A DNA stretch of 64,000 nt from Planococcus shenhongbingii. Its GTDB lineage: Bacteria; Bacillota; Bacilli; Bacillales_A; Planococcaceae. The stretch spans positions 1,922,001-1,986,000 of the forward strand of contig NZ_CP129235.1 of the NCBI RefSeq assembly GCF_030413635.1, written 5' to 3'. This document shows positions 44,827 to 53,567 of this stretch, piece by piece. Within the stretch, counting starts at the first letter, position 1; each line of letters begins with the position of its first letter. The translations under genes and the position numbers were made by a program. Below the pieces are notes generated by a model. That model saw only the letters and a list, made by a program, of their open reading frames with translations. It had not been told where the DNA came from and searched no databases.

Positions 44827-46452
44827 ATGAACATGTATAAACTTAAAGCTCGGCGGACTTTATTTACAGCAGTCATCCTAATTATTTCCATTACGTTAAT
44901 GGGATGTGCCAATAGTGAAACTGGATCTTCAACGGAAGGAACAGCGAAAGAAGCGAATTCAATCACCTTATCTTGGCCAAGAGACATCGGTTCTATGAAT
45001 CCACATGTTTATAACCCTTCACAATTGATAGCCCAATCGATGATTTATGAGCCGTTGGTCAGCTATAAGGAAGGGGGAAAGATCCAGCCTCATTTGGCAG
45101 AGTCCTGGTCGATTTCAGACAAGGGCCTCGAGTATACGTTTAAGCTGCGTGAAAACGTGAAGTTTACCGATGGAACGCCGCTTAATGCGGCCGCTGTTAA
45201 AAAGAACTTTGACGCTGTCATGAAAAACGCAAATTCCCACAGTTGGCTTGGCGTAATCAATGTTTTGGAAAAAACAGAGGCAGTTGATGAACAGACATTT
45301 AAAATGGTTTTAAAGGAACCTTATTACCCGGCACTTCAAGACCTGGCTGTAGTGCGCCCTGTCCGGTTCTTGGCGGAATCCGGATTTCCCGAGGATGGAG
45401 ACACATCCAAAGGCATCGCTAAGCCTGTAGGTACTGGCCCTTGGATGCTTTCAGATTATAAAAAAGACGAGTATGCCGTTTTCACCCGCAATCCGGATTA
45501 TTGGGGTGAGAGTCCCAAACTGGAAAAAGTTACGATAAAGATAATCCCGGATGCTGAAACGCGGGTCATGGCTTTTGAAAAAGGGGAGCTGGATTTGATT
45601 TACGGGGAAGGCCTAATCAGTATGGATTCCTTTAATCAGTTAAAAGAAGCCGGTGAATATCACACTGAACTTTCCGAACCTGTCGGAACAAGAAGCTTGC
45701 TGTTGAATACAACAAATGAAAAATTGGCTGATTTGCGGGTGCGTAAAGCGCTGCAGCATGGCTTCAACAAACAGGCAATGGTCGAAGGCATCACATTGGG
45801 GCTAGAAGAGAAAGCGGACAACATCTTATCTAAAAATTTCCCGTATACCGATATTGAAGTGGAACCTTTCGAATATGATGCGGAAAAAGCTGCTGCCTAT
45901 CTTGAAGAAGCGGGATGGAAGCTGCCTTCTGGAAAAGCGGTCCGTGAAAAAGACGGGCAGCCGCTTGAGCTTGAACTGATCTACGACAAAACCGATCCCA
46001 TTCAAAAAGCGATGGCAGAAACCCTTCAGGCTGAGTGGTCCGCAATCGGAGTCAAGCTGAACATTACGGGCCTGGAATTGACCAGCCAAATCGAGCGGCG
46101 GAAAGCTGGCGACTTTGATGTTGATTTTTGGTACAACTACGGAGCGCCTTATGATCCGCATTCGTTTATCAATGTTGTGGCAGAAAAAGGATGGGGCGTT
46201 TCAGAAGCCCATTCCCGCTTGCAGATGAAAGCAGAATTGGATCAACAAATCAGTGAAGCGCTTGCGTCTACGGATGAAAAGAAGCGCCAACAACTTTACA
46301 GTTCCATTTTAGGGACTTTGCAGGAACAGTCGGTTTTCGTGCCGATTTCCTATATTAAAAAGACCGTCATTTACCAGGATGATGTGAAACAGTTCAATTT
46401 CCCGGCAAACCGGGATGAACATCCTTTCAACGAAATTGAAATGAGCCAGTAA
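44827..46452 (+). CDS. ABC transporter substrate-binding lipoprotein (NikA/peptide-type)
   Basis: Predicted lipoprotein of 541 aa with signal peptide and lipobox LMGC (Cys27), then a family 5 extracellular solute-binding domain. Motifs such as WSISDKGLEYTFKLRENVKF, VGTGPWMLSDYKKDEYAVF and ELDLIYGEGLISMDSFNQL are those of proteins annotated as nickel (NikA) or metallophore-type binding proteins. The Fur box in front argues that the natural ligand is a metal chelate under iron control, or an iron-starvation opine metallophore, rather than a peptide. First gene of a five-gene operon. The ribosome-binding site is AGAGAGGAATTAA. Confidence 0.9.
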   Translation: MNMYKLKARRTLFTAVILIISITLMGCANSETGSSTEGTAKEANSITLSWPRDIGSMNPHVYNPSQLIAQSMIYEPLVSYKEGGKIQPHLAESWSISDKGLEYTFKLRENVKFTDGTPLNAAAVKKNFDAVMKNANSHSWLGVINVLEKTEAVDEQTFKMVLKEPYYPALQDLAVVRPVRFLAESGFPEDGDTSKGIAKPVGTGPWMLSDYKKDEYAVFTRNPDYWGESPKLEKVTIKIIPDAETRVMAFEKGELDLIYGEGLISMDSFNQLKEAGEYHTELSEPVGTRSLLLNTTNEKLADLRVRKALQHGFNKQAMVEGITLGLEEKADNILSKNFPYTDIEVEPFEYDAEKAAAYLEEAGWKLPSGKAVREKDGQPLELELIYDKTDPIQKAMAETLQAEWSAIGVKLNITGLELTSQIERRKAGDFDVDFWYNYGAPYDPHSFINVVAEKGWGVSEAHSRLQMKAELDQQISEALASTDEKKRQQLYSSILGTLQEQSVFVPISYIKKTVIYQDDVKQFNFPANRDEHPFNEIEMSQ

Positions 46453-46471
46453 ATCATACGGAGGACAAGTC

Positions 46472-47416
46472 ATGGCAACCTATATTTCAAAACGGCTCCT
46501 TGCTGTCATTCCCATAATTCTTTTTGCGATTTTCCTGATGTTTTCCCTTATACGCCTCTCGCCGGTCGATCCGGCGGAAGCGTATTTAGCGGCAGCCCAT
46601 ATCCATCCGACCGAGGAGGTTCTGGCTGAGAAAAGACAGGAGTTCGGCTTGGATCAACCATTATTGATGCAATATTTCCATACAGTTAAAGAGATTGCTC
46701 AACTCGATTTTGGCAACTCTTTTGTAACCAACACACCTGTCTGGCAGGAAGTGGCAGCAAGAATGCCCGCAACGATACAACTTGCCGTCTCCAGCATTCT
46801 GCTCGCCATTGCCATCAGCATCCCGCTCGGATTCTTGTCAGCCATATACAAAAACAGCCTGATTGATCATTTTAGCAGGCTGCTTTCTTTTTTAGGCGCA
46901 TCCATTCCGCAATTTTGGCTGGGCTATCTGCTGATCTTTCTCTTCTCTGTCAAATTGGATTTGTTTCCGGTAGAAGGGAGAGGATCCTGGCAGCATTTTG
47001 TACTGCCGAGCATGACATTGTCGCTGGCATTAATTGCGATCTATACCCGCCTGCTCCGGGCGAGTGTGCTGGAAGAACTGGAACAGGTTTATGTTTTATA
47101 TGCAAGGACACGAGGAATCAAAGAAAGAGCCATTATGGTGAAACACGTATTGAAAATTGCCATTTTGCCTATGATGACAGGTCTTGGCATGAATTTAGGG
47201 AAACTGCTGACCGGGACGATCATCGTTGAACAAGTTTTTTCCTGGCCAGGCTTTGGCCGATTTTTTGTAGAAGCGATTTTTAACCGCGACATCCCCGTTA
47301 TACAATGCTATGTGGTTATGGCCGCTTGCCTATTTATCCTGTGCAACCTTATCGTGGATATTGTGCAATTGTACATGGACCCACGCATTTCGATAAAGGG
47401 GAGGATCCCATCTTGA
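46472..47416 (+). CDS. ABC transporter permease, NikB/DppB-type
   Basis: Predicted membrane protein of 314 aa with six transmembrane segments, the N-terminal LFMFSLIRLSPVDPAEAYL-like entry typical of DppB/NikB permeases, and an EAA-type loop (ARTRGIKERAIMVKHVLKIA). The start is 20 bases after the binding-protein gene behind GGAGGA. Its stop overlaps the next gene by four bases, which suggests coupling. Confidence 0.9.
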   Translation: MATYISKRLLAVIPIILFAIFLMFSLIRLSPVDPAEAYLAAAHIHPTEEVLAEKRQEFGLDQPLLMQYFHTVKEIAQLDFGNSFVTNTPVWQEVAARMPATIQLAVSSILLAIAISIPLGFLSAIYKNSLIDHFSRLLSFLGASIPQFWLGYLLIFLFSVKLDLFPVEGRGSWQHFVLPSMTLSLALIAIYTRLLRASVLEELEQVYVLYARTRGIKERAIMVKHVLKIAILPMMTGLGMNLGKLLTGTIIVEQVFSWPGFGRFFVEAIFNRDIPVIQCYVVMAACLFILCNLIVDIVQLYMDPRISIKGRIPS

Positions 47417-48246
47417 TTTCAAGTATTCGAATTGCCGCAAAAAAACAGCCGGCCCTCATCCTATGCTCTGTCATTTTATTGGCCTTTTTTCTGGCCGCTA
47501 TTTTGGCGCCGTGGATTTCGCCGCATGATCCCATACAAGTGAATTTGGCACTCAAACTGATTCCTCCTTCACTGGATTATCCATTAGGCACCGATCATCT
47601 TGGCCGCTGCAATTTGTCGCGCCTTCTCTATGGTTCACGTGTCTCCTTAGGTTTTGCATCGCTGATTTTTATTGCTTCCTTAGGATTCGGGCTGCTGGTC
47701 GGAACGGTTGCCGGTTACAGAGGCGGCTTGGTCGATAGCATCCTGATGAGGTTTTGCGAAGGCGTCATGGCGTTTCCAAATCTAGTCCTTGTTCTTGGAA
47801 TCGTCGGTTTGCTTGGACTCGGGCTATGGCAAGTGGTTTTAGCATTGATGATGGTCCAGTGGGTCTATTATGCCAGAATGATCCGCAATATGATCGTCGG
47901 CATGAAACAGCAGAATTTCATACTGGCAGCACGGATCAGCGGGTCTACGACGGGGAAAATCATCCGGCGGCATATGATTCCAAATGTGCTGCCTCCAATT
48001 CTGGTTATGGGAACGCTTGAAATGGGATGGGCAATCATGGACATCTCAGCTCTTTCGTTCCTTGGCCTGGGCATCCAGCCTCCGACTCCAGAGTGGGGCG
48101 CTATGATCCATGAAGGAAAAGGCTTTATACGAAGCCAGCCTGAATTGATGCTTTATCCGGGCTTGATGATTTTGTTTGTTGTCATTTCATTCAACGTGCT
48201 GGGCGAGTCATTATCGGAACGGTTCGGCGTGAAAAAACATTATTGA
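47413..48246 (+). CDS. ABC transporter permease, NikC/DppC-type
   Basis: Predicted membrane protein of 277 aa. The DppC/NikC hallmarks APWISPHDPIQVNL, YPLGTDHLGRCNLSRLLYGSRVSL and the EAA loop AARISGSTTGKIIRRHMIPN are present. The TTG at 47413 is the likely start: it overlaps the previous stop (TTGA) and sits behind AAAGGGGAGG. Longer readings would overlap the previous gene by over 100 bases. Confidence 0.9.
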   Translation: MISSIRIAAKKQPALILCSVILLAFFLAAILAPWISPHDPIQVNLALKLIPPSLDYPLGTDHLGRCNLSRLLYGSRVSLGFASLIFIASLGFGLLVGTVAGYRGGLVDSILMRFCEGVMAFPNLVLVLGIVGLLGLGLWQVVLALMMVQWVYYARMIRNMIVGMKQQNFILAARISGSTTGKIIRRHMIPNVLPPILVMGTLEMGWAIMDISALSFLGLGIQPPTPEWGAMIHEGKGFIRSQPELMLYPGLMILFVVISFNVLGESLSERFGVKKHY

Positions 48247-48261
48247 AAAGGAATGTGGCTG

Positions 48262-49089
48262 ATGGAAAAACATCGCAATGTTTTGCAGGTGAGCGGCTTG
48301 AATGTCGCTGTAAAAACGGAGCAAGGCATGCTTTCTCTGGTTCACAATCTCCAATTGGACATGAAACCCGGGAAAGTGCTGGGCCTTGTCGGAGAAAGCG
48401 GGAGTGGGAAAACAATCACTTGCCTGGCTCTGCTCCAGTTGTTAAATCAGAAAACATCACAAGTAGAAGGCAGCATCCAATTGAATGGCCGTGAACTCAA
48501 TGGATTGAAGTCGAAAGAGATGCGGAGCGTTCTTGGAAAAGAGATCGGATACATCATGCAAAATCCGATGAACGCTTTTACGCCTGTATTCACCATCGGC
48601 AACCAATTTGTTGAAACCATCCGGAGCCATACAAACCTGACCAAAAAACAGGCAAGCGAATTGGCGGTTTCTTCCCTGGAAGCGATGAATCTGCAAGAAC
48701 CGGCCAAGATTATGCGGAACTATCCTTTTCAGCTGAGCGGCGGGATGCTCCAGCGCGTCATGATCGCAATTTCGATGTGCCTGCGCCCATCTGTTGTGAT
48801 TGCCGACGAACCGACAACAGCTCTTGATGTGACCACCCAGATGCAAGTGCTTAAGGAACTGGATCGGCTCCGGACGGAATGCGGCACTTCAATCTTGCTG
48901 ATTTCACATGACTTAGGGGTGATTTCGGAACTGGCCGACGAAGTGGCCGTGATGCAAAAGGGGCGGATTGTGGAAAAAACCGATGTCTTCCAACTGTTCG
49001 ATCACCCTCAGCATGTCTATACAAAAAGACTGCTCCAAGTCAGACCTGTTTTGCCAATAAATGAACAGTTGAAAAAACTGGTTATCTAG
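48262..49089 (+). CDS. ABC transporter ATPase, NikD/DppD-type
   Basis: Predicted protein of 275 aa with Walker A GESGSGKTIT, Q-loop YIMQNPMNAF, signature LSGGMLQRVMIA, Walker B SVVIADEPTTALD and H-loop SHDLG. The ATG at 48262 is preferred over 48253 because AAAAGGAA stands nine bases before it and touches the earlier one. First of two ATPases that pair in this transporter class. Confidence 0.9.
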   Translation: MEKHRNVLQVSGLNVAVKTEQGMLSLVHNLQLDMKPGKVLGLVGESGSGKTITCLALLQLLNQKTSQVEGSIQLNGRELNGLKSKEMRSVLGKEIGYIMQNPMNAFTPVFTIGNQFVETIRSHTNLTKKQASELAVSSLEAMNLQEPAKIMRNYPFQLSGGMLQRVMIAISMCLRPSVVIADEPTTALDVTTQMQVLKELDRLRTECGTSILLISHDLGVISELADEVAVMQKGRIVEKTDVFQLFDHPQHVYTKRLLQVRPVLPINEQLKKLVI

Positions 49090-49123
49090 AATCGGCAGGC
49101 AACGAGCGGAAAGGCGGAAGTCT

Positions 49124-49945
49124 ATGAGTTTACTGGAAGTCAAAAGCGTTACACATACCTACGGCCCGACCCGTTCTTTTTGGCGCAAGGAGAGAGAATC
49201 ACCGGTTCTTTCCGAGGTTTCTCTTACTATCGAAGAAGGGACATGTTTGGGGCTTCTTGGAACAAGTGGAGCAGGCAAGAGCACGTTAGGCAAAGTCATT
49301 CTAGGGGTGGAGCAGCCGAAAGAAGGCAAAGTCATTTTCCAAGGCGAAGACATTTATACAATGGATTCCTTTACCCGAAAACGTCTCAGAAGAGATCTTC
49401 AAGTGGTCTTTCAGGATAGTTATTCATCCGTGAATCCGCGCATGACGGCGGAAAAGATTATCGGGGAGCCGTTGGAAAACTACGAAAGGCTGTCGGCTTC
49501 CGAGATGAAACGGACGATTGCACATTTATTGGATATGGTGGGGCTGGATGCGGGAGATATGAAAAAATACCCCCGGCAGTTCAGCGGAGGGCAATTGCAA
49601 CGGATCAATATTGCCAGAGCCATTGCTTTAAAGCCGAAATTGATGGTCCTGGATGAATCCGTCAGCAGTCTCGATATGGTGAACCAAACAAATATCCTGA
49701 GCTTATTAAATGATCTGAAATCGGCCTATGGCCTTTCTTATCTTTTTATCACCCATGATATCAGAGCTGCCTATTCCATTTCGGATGCTTTAGCAGTCAT
49801 GGAAAAAGGCAGATTGATCGCAATCAGCCAAGACAAAAATGAAATTTTTTCTTCGGAACAACCTGTTGTAAAGAAGTTGGTGTCTTCTATCCTTTCGGAA
49901 CATCCACGGAACCGAACGATTTCTTCTGATAAAAGTTTTGTTTGA
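49124..49945 (+). CDS. ABC transporter ATPase, NikE/DppF-type
   Basis: Predicted protein of 273 aa with Walker A GTSGAGKSTL, Q-loop VVFQDSYSSVNPRMT, signature FSGGQLQRINIARA, Walker B LMVLDESVSSLDM and H-loop THDIR. The SVNPRMT sequence after the Q-loop is typical of NikE/DppF partners. Last gene of the Fur-box operon; a strong terminator follows within 35 bases. Confidence 0.9.
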   Translation: MSLLEVKSVTHTYGPTRSFWRKERESPVLSEVSLTIEEGTCLGLLGTSGAGKSTLGKVILGVEQPKEGKVIFQGEDIYTMDSFTRKRLRRDLQVVFQDSYSSVNPRMTAEKIIGEPLENYERLSASEMKRTIAHLLDMVGLDAGDMKKYPRQFSGGQLQRINIARAIALKPKLMVLDESVSSLDMVNQTNILSLLNDLKSAYGLSYLFITHDIRAAYSISDALAVMEKGRLIAISQDKNEIFSSEQPVVKKLVSSILSEHPRNRTISSDKSFV

Positions 49946-49976
49946 TGCAGAATCAAGCAGCCAAGCTATCATATGC

Positions 49977-50022
49977 AAAAAGCCGAAGAGCCCACTGGAA
50001 AGTGGGCTCTTCGGCTTTTTTT
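49977..50022. terminator. Bidirectional Rho-independent terminator
   Basis: Perfect 20-bp stem AAAAAGCCGAAGAGCCCACT and complement around a GGAA loop, with T runs on both strands. It serves the nik-type operon and the convergent UPF0180-YtxH gene. Confidence 0.95.
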
Positions 50023-50034
50023 ATCCTCGTTATT

Positions 50035-50613
50035 TTAATTCAATGATGAAGAATCTCTTGAAGTTTCAGTGCCTTGCGGGTCTTTAGACGAGCTGGAAAC
50101 TTTCTCTTTCACTTGAGTCGTGGCTTCGGTTGCTTTTTCTTTCGCTTGGTTGGCCAAATCTGTTGCTTTTTCTTTTACTTGGCTCAATTTTCCGCTTCCA
50201 TCACCGCTTGAATTGCTGCTCGCTAATTTTTCTTTGACGGTAACTTGGAGTTCTTTGCCGCTTTTCGGTGCTAAAAGAAGGGCCACTACCGAGCCGATCG
50301 CTGCTCCGCTTAAGAGGCCAGCGAAAAACCCGCTGCCTGATTCGCTTTTCGCTGCATCCGGCTGGCCTGGGATTTTCCCAGCGCGCTGCAAACGTTCTTC
50401 CACTTCGTCAACAATTTCGTTAACCGTGCTTCCGCTTACTTCCACTAAGGAGCCCTTGAAGCGAAGGTGGTCGTAGCTTTCAGAATTGCGGACGACCAGG
50501 ACATCGTATTTGGCTGCGTTTGCTTTCTGGTCAAGCATGTCTGCCTGATATCCTCTTTTCCCTAATGCGAGCTGGATGTCTGTAAACGGATGTTCTACTG
50601 CGATTCTTGGCAT
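50035..50613 (-). CDS. UPF0180-YtxH fusion protein
   Basis: Predicted protein of 192 aa. Residues 1-75 or so resemble UPF0180 (YkuS-like) proteins (PRIAVEHPFTDIQLALGKRGY, DVLVVRNSES, STVNEIVDEVEERL). Residues about 95-190 form a YtxH-type domain: a hydrophobic glycine-rich segment FFAGLLSGAAIGSVVALLLAPKSGKELQ, then a Lys/Glu/Ala-rich coiled tail with repeated KEKATDLANQAKEKATEA. YtxH proteins are stress-induced and membrane-tethered by that segment. I know the two parts as separate proteins in Bacillus. Function unknown; stress or envelope related by family. Confidence 0.75.
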   Translation of the reverse strand: MPRIAVEHPFTDIQLALGKRGYQADMLDQKANAAKYDVLVVRNSESYDHLRFKGSLVEVSGSTVNEIVDEVEERLQRAGKIPGQPDAAKSESGSGFFAGLLSGAAIGSVVALLLAPKSGKELQVTVKEKLASSNSSGDGSGKLSQVKEKATDLANQAKEKATEATTQVKEKVSSSSKDPQGTETSRDSSSLN

Positions 50614-50931
50614 ATTATCAAACCTCTTTCTTTATTATCGTTATTCTAGTGTCTTTCCCTATCTAGCCCATTAGTTAAACATATGCGCGATAACTTCTAA
50701 GAAAATTTTTGTAAGAAAATAGAATGTATAGATGGGAGAACGATAGAAGAACGCTAGAAAGCAGAGGACATTATCTGGTGGCAGTAATCAAGGATCAAAA
50801 AAAGCATCCGTTGTTTTTTGAAATGCAACTGAATTTCATGGAGCTACCATCAAAATAAAGTTCTTCTTCATACAATTAATCCAAGTTAAATAATAAGACT
50901 TATAGGATAAATAAAATTTTCACAAATTACG
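50614..50931. other. Intergenic region upstream of the S-box leader
   Basis: About 320 AT-rich bases containing the minus-strand promoter region of the UPF0180-YtxH gene and leading into the S-box promoter. No gene seen. Confidence 0.5.
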
Positions 50932-50960
50932 TTGACTTTCTATTGATTTAATATTATGAT
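50932..50960 (+). promoter_or_regulatory. Sigma-A promoter of the S-box transcript
   Basis: TTGACT at 50932-50937 and TATGAT at 50955-50960, spaced by 17 bases, about 20 bases before the riboswitch. Confidence 0.8.
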
Positions 50961-50978
50961 TATTTTTAATTTAATAAT

Positions 50979-51083
50979 CTTATCCAGAGAAGCCGAGGGA
51001 CTGGCCCGTTGACGCTTCAGCAACCTCTGACATTTGTCAGAAAGGTGCTAAATCCAGCAAGAATTTTATTCTTGGGAGATAAG
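50979..51083 (+). ncRNA. SAM-I (S-box) riboswitch aptamer
   Basis: All conserved S-box blocks are present in order: P1 strand CTTATC, AGAG, GAGGGACTGGCCCG, TGACGCTTCAGCAACC, a P3 hairpin, AAGGTGCTAAATCCAGCAAG, and the closing P1 strand GATAAG. It binds S-adenosylmethionine and controls the terminator just downstream, lowering expression when SAM is plentiful. Confidence 0.96.
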
Positions 51084-51104
51084 AGCGGGATTGTGTACAT
51101 ATAC

Positions 51105-51143
51105 AACCTTCTATTCTCTTTAGCCGAGAAAAGGAGGTTTTTT
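51105..51143 (+). terminator. Riboswitch-controlled terminator
   Basis: AACCTTCTATTCTC pairs with GAGAAAAGGAGGTT over a short loop, followed by a T run. It lies in the leader between the aptamer and the monooxygenase gene and is the expected expression platform. Confidence 0.88.
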
Positions 51144-51280
51144 ATTTTGTTCATTGTCCTCAAATTTAAATACGGCAAGTACATATAAAGAAAGGGCAAT
51201 GGTAAATCCTCACATCAATCATTGTGTTAAAAAGGTTAGTTGAAACACCAAAAACGGTGCACACAAAGGAGCGGATTTTT

Positions 51281-52666
51281 ATGACAAACAAACGGATTTA
51301 TTTAAATGCATTTGATATGAACTGCGCTGGACATCAATCACCTGGGCTCTGGACGCACCCCGAAGATCAATCGCATAAATATAAAGACAGCGAGTATTGG
51401 ATCGAATTGGCGAAGCTATTGGAAAAAGGAAAGTTCGATGCCATCTTTATCGCGGATGTCCTCGGTACATATGATGTCTATAATGGCTCCAGAGATGCCG
51501 CCGTCCGGCAAGGGGCGCAGTCTCCTGTCAACGATCCGCTGCTGGTCGTGCCACTTATGTCGGCAGTCACGAAACATTTGGGGTTCGGTGTTACTGCTTC
51601 CGTTACTCATGAACATCCATACACTTTTGCCCGCCGGATTTCTACGCTGGATCATTTAACTAAAGGCCGCATCGGCTGGAACATTGTGACTTCTTATCTC
51701 AAGAGCGCGGCTGTCAATATCGGGTTAGACGACCAGATCAAGCATGACGAGCGGTATGACATTGCCGAGGAGTATTTGGAAGTGTGCTATAAATTATGGG
51801 AATCCAGTTGGGAAGAAGATGCCGTGCTGCTGGATAAAGTAAATGGCATTTATACAGATCCTGAAAAAGTGCATGATATCCAGCATGAAGGGAAATACTA
51901 TAAAGTGCCCGGTGCCCATTTAACGGAACCTTCCAGACAGCGGACACCTGTCCTTTACCAGGCAGGCGCTTCTAAAAAAGGTGTGGCTTTTGCCGGAAAA
52001 CATGCTGAATGTGTCTTCATTGGCCCACCGAATGTTGAACTGGCCAAAAAAACGGTAGATAAAATACATGCGGAAGTTGAGAGTTCCGGGCGGAAGAAGG
52101 ACGATGTGAAGATTCTTGCTTTGCTGACACCTATTGTCGGCAAAACTGAAGAAGAGGCAATCGAAAAATACAATGACTATAAGAAGCATATCAGCCATGA
52201 AGGGGCTCTTGCCTTGTTCGGAGGGTGGACTGGCATTGATTTGTCCGGCTATGCACCAGACCAGCCGCTTGAATACATTGAAAATGATGCCATCCAGTCC
52301 GCTTTGGAAAACTTCACCAAAATCCTGCCTGGCAGAAAACCGACGGTCAATGACATTAAAGAATATGTCGGCATTGGTGGACTTGGGCCATTCACTGTCG
52401 GATCTCCAGAGCAGGTTGCCGATACGCTTGAAAAATGGGTAAATGAAACAGGCATCGATGGCTTCAATATTGCTTACGCCATCACCCCTGGAACTTTTGA
52501 AGATTTCATTGAACTCGTTGTGCCGATTCTTCAAGAGCGGGGACTTGTGCAAAAAGAATACGAAGGAAATTCTTTGCGTGATGCTTTATTTGGAGAAGGC
52601 GCTCATTTATCGCCTGCTCATCCTGGAAAGCAATATGCGCGAGTGCCAGTAACGGCAAACAATTAA
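51281..52666 (+). CDS. Flavin-dependent monooxygenase, NtaA/SnaA/DszA (SoxA) family
   Basis: Predicted protein of 461 aa in the bacterial luciferase-like superfamily. The family start NKRIYLNAFDMNCAGHQSPG, DAIFIADVLGTYDVY, RISTLDHLTKGRIGWNIVTS and QAGASKKGVAFAGKHAECVF are typical of NtaA/SnaA/DszA monooxygenases, which use FMNH2 and oxygen to cleave C-N or C-S bonds. The S-box in front ties it to sulfur metabolism, so a role in releasing sulfur from an organosulfur compound is likely. The ATG at 51281 follows AAAGGAGCGG; upstream codons from 51224 lack a good site. No flavin reductase is adjacent. Confidence 0.9.
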   Translation: MTNKRIYLNAFDMNCAGHQSPGLWTHPEDQSHKYKDSEYWIELAKLLEKGKFDAIFIADVLGTYDVYNGSRDAAVRQGAQSPVNDPLLVVPLMSAVTKHLGFGVTASVTHEHPYTFARRISTLDHLTKGRIGWNIVTSYLKSAAVNIGLDDQIKHDERYDIAEEYLEVCYKLWESSWEEDAVLLDKVNGIYTDPEKVHDIQHEGKYYKVPGAHLTEPSRQRTPVLYQAGASKKGVAFAGKHAECVFIGPPNVELAKKTVDKIHAEVESSGRKKDDVKILALLTPIVGKTEEEAIEKYNDYKKHISHEGALALFGGWTGIDLSGYAPDQPLEYIENDAIQSALENFTKILPGRKPTVNDIKEYVGIGGLGPFTVGSPEQVADTLEKWVNETGIDGFNIAYAITPGTFEDFIELVVPILQERGLVQKEYEGNSLRDALFGEGAHLSPAHPGKQYARVPVTANN

Positions 52667-52684
52667 AAATTACTCGATCAGTAG

Positions 52685-52710
52685 GGAGGAGAAGTGCTTA
52701 AAAAAGCACT
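52685..52710 (+). terminator. Left half of a terminator split by the IS
   Basis: GGAGGAGAAGTGCTT, AAAA and AAGCACT form most of a hairpin 18 bases after the monooxygenase stop. The rest of the 3' arm and the T run (ACTTCTTCTCTCCTTTTTT) lie on the far side of the IS at 54180-54198. Removing the IS and one ACT copy restores a full terminator. Confidence 0.85.
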
Positions 52711-52740
52711 GGTAGTGACCCCTTAAAGTTAGAGTTTCAG

Positions 52741-53562
52741 TTATGCAGCTAATTGGCTGGCATGAATTCGGTAGTTCACCGGGCTCATGCCGGCCAATTT
52801 TTGCTTGATGCGTTCATGGTTGTAGTAATGGACGTACCGTTCAATTTTCAGTTTCAGTTCTTCGAAGGGGACCAATTCTTCTCCGTAATACATCTCTTGT
52901 TTAAGCAGGCCGAAGAAGTTCTCCATGGCCGCGTTGTCGGCACACGTCGCCTTTCGGGACATGCTTTGGAAAATCCGGTTCTCTTTCAATGTCTTCGCCC
53001 AGTATCGGTGCTGGTAATGCCAACCTTGATCGGAATGGATGGTGGTCCGATACCTGGCTTGTTCTCCGATGACTGGCAGGGCATTCCGTAACGATTCCAT
53101 GACGAAGTCGAGGGTTGGGCGTTTCGCCATACTCACGCCAATGATTTCCCCGTTGTAGAGATCCATCAGCGGACTCAAATACAGCTTTTCTTCTCCTGCA
53201 CATTTGAATTCCGTCACGTCCGTCACGATTTTTTGCAAGGCATGCGTGGTGTGGAACCGGCGGTTCAACCGGTTTTTGGCGATGGTGCCTACTTGCCCCT
53301 TATAGGAACGATAGCGCGATTTCCGAATGAACTTTACGCAAGTGAGGTTCAATTCGCCCATGATGCGCTGGACTTTCTTGTGGTTGATGACGTACCCTTG
53401 CGCCTTTAATTCCAGAGAGATCCTGCGATACCCGTAACGGCCGTCGTGTTTTTCGAAGAGCGCCAGAATCAACGTTTTCCATTCCAGATCCGGATCTTCC
53501 AACCCAAATCGCTGGCGGTGGTAATGATACGTCGCTTCTGGCAGATCGACGATCTCCAGCAC
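52741..53562 (-). CDS. IS3-family transposase OrfB (DDE integrase domain)
   Basis: Predicted protein of 273 aa. An HTH-like region (RYGYRRISLELKAQGYVINHKKVQRIM) precedes a retroviral-type integrase core with the DDE triad in VTDVTEF, TIHSDQGWHYQH and AAMENFFGLLKQE. The open frame continues upstream of the first ATG into orfA, as expected if the active transposase is an OrfAB fusion made by minus-one frameshifting. An A-rich slippery run (AAAAAG) lies near 53581-53592 at the end of orfA. Confidence 0.93.
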   Translation of the reverse strand: MLEIVDLPEATYHYHRQRFGLEDPDLEWKTLILALFEKHDGRYGYRRISLELKAQGYVINHKKVQRIMGELNLTCVKFIRKSRYRSYKGQVGTIAKNRLNRRFHTTHALQKIVTDVTEFKCAGEEKLYLSPLMDLYNGEIIGVSMAKRPTLDFVMESLRNALPVIGEQARYRTTIHSDQGWHYQHRYWAKTLKENRIFQSMSRKATCADNAAMENFFGLLKQEMYYGEELVPFEELKLKIERYVHYYNHERIKQKLAGMSPVNYRIHASQLAA

Positions 53563-53567
53563 ATCCG

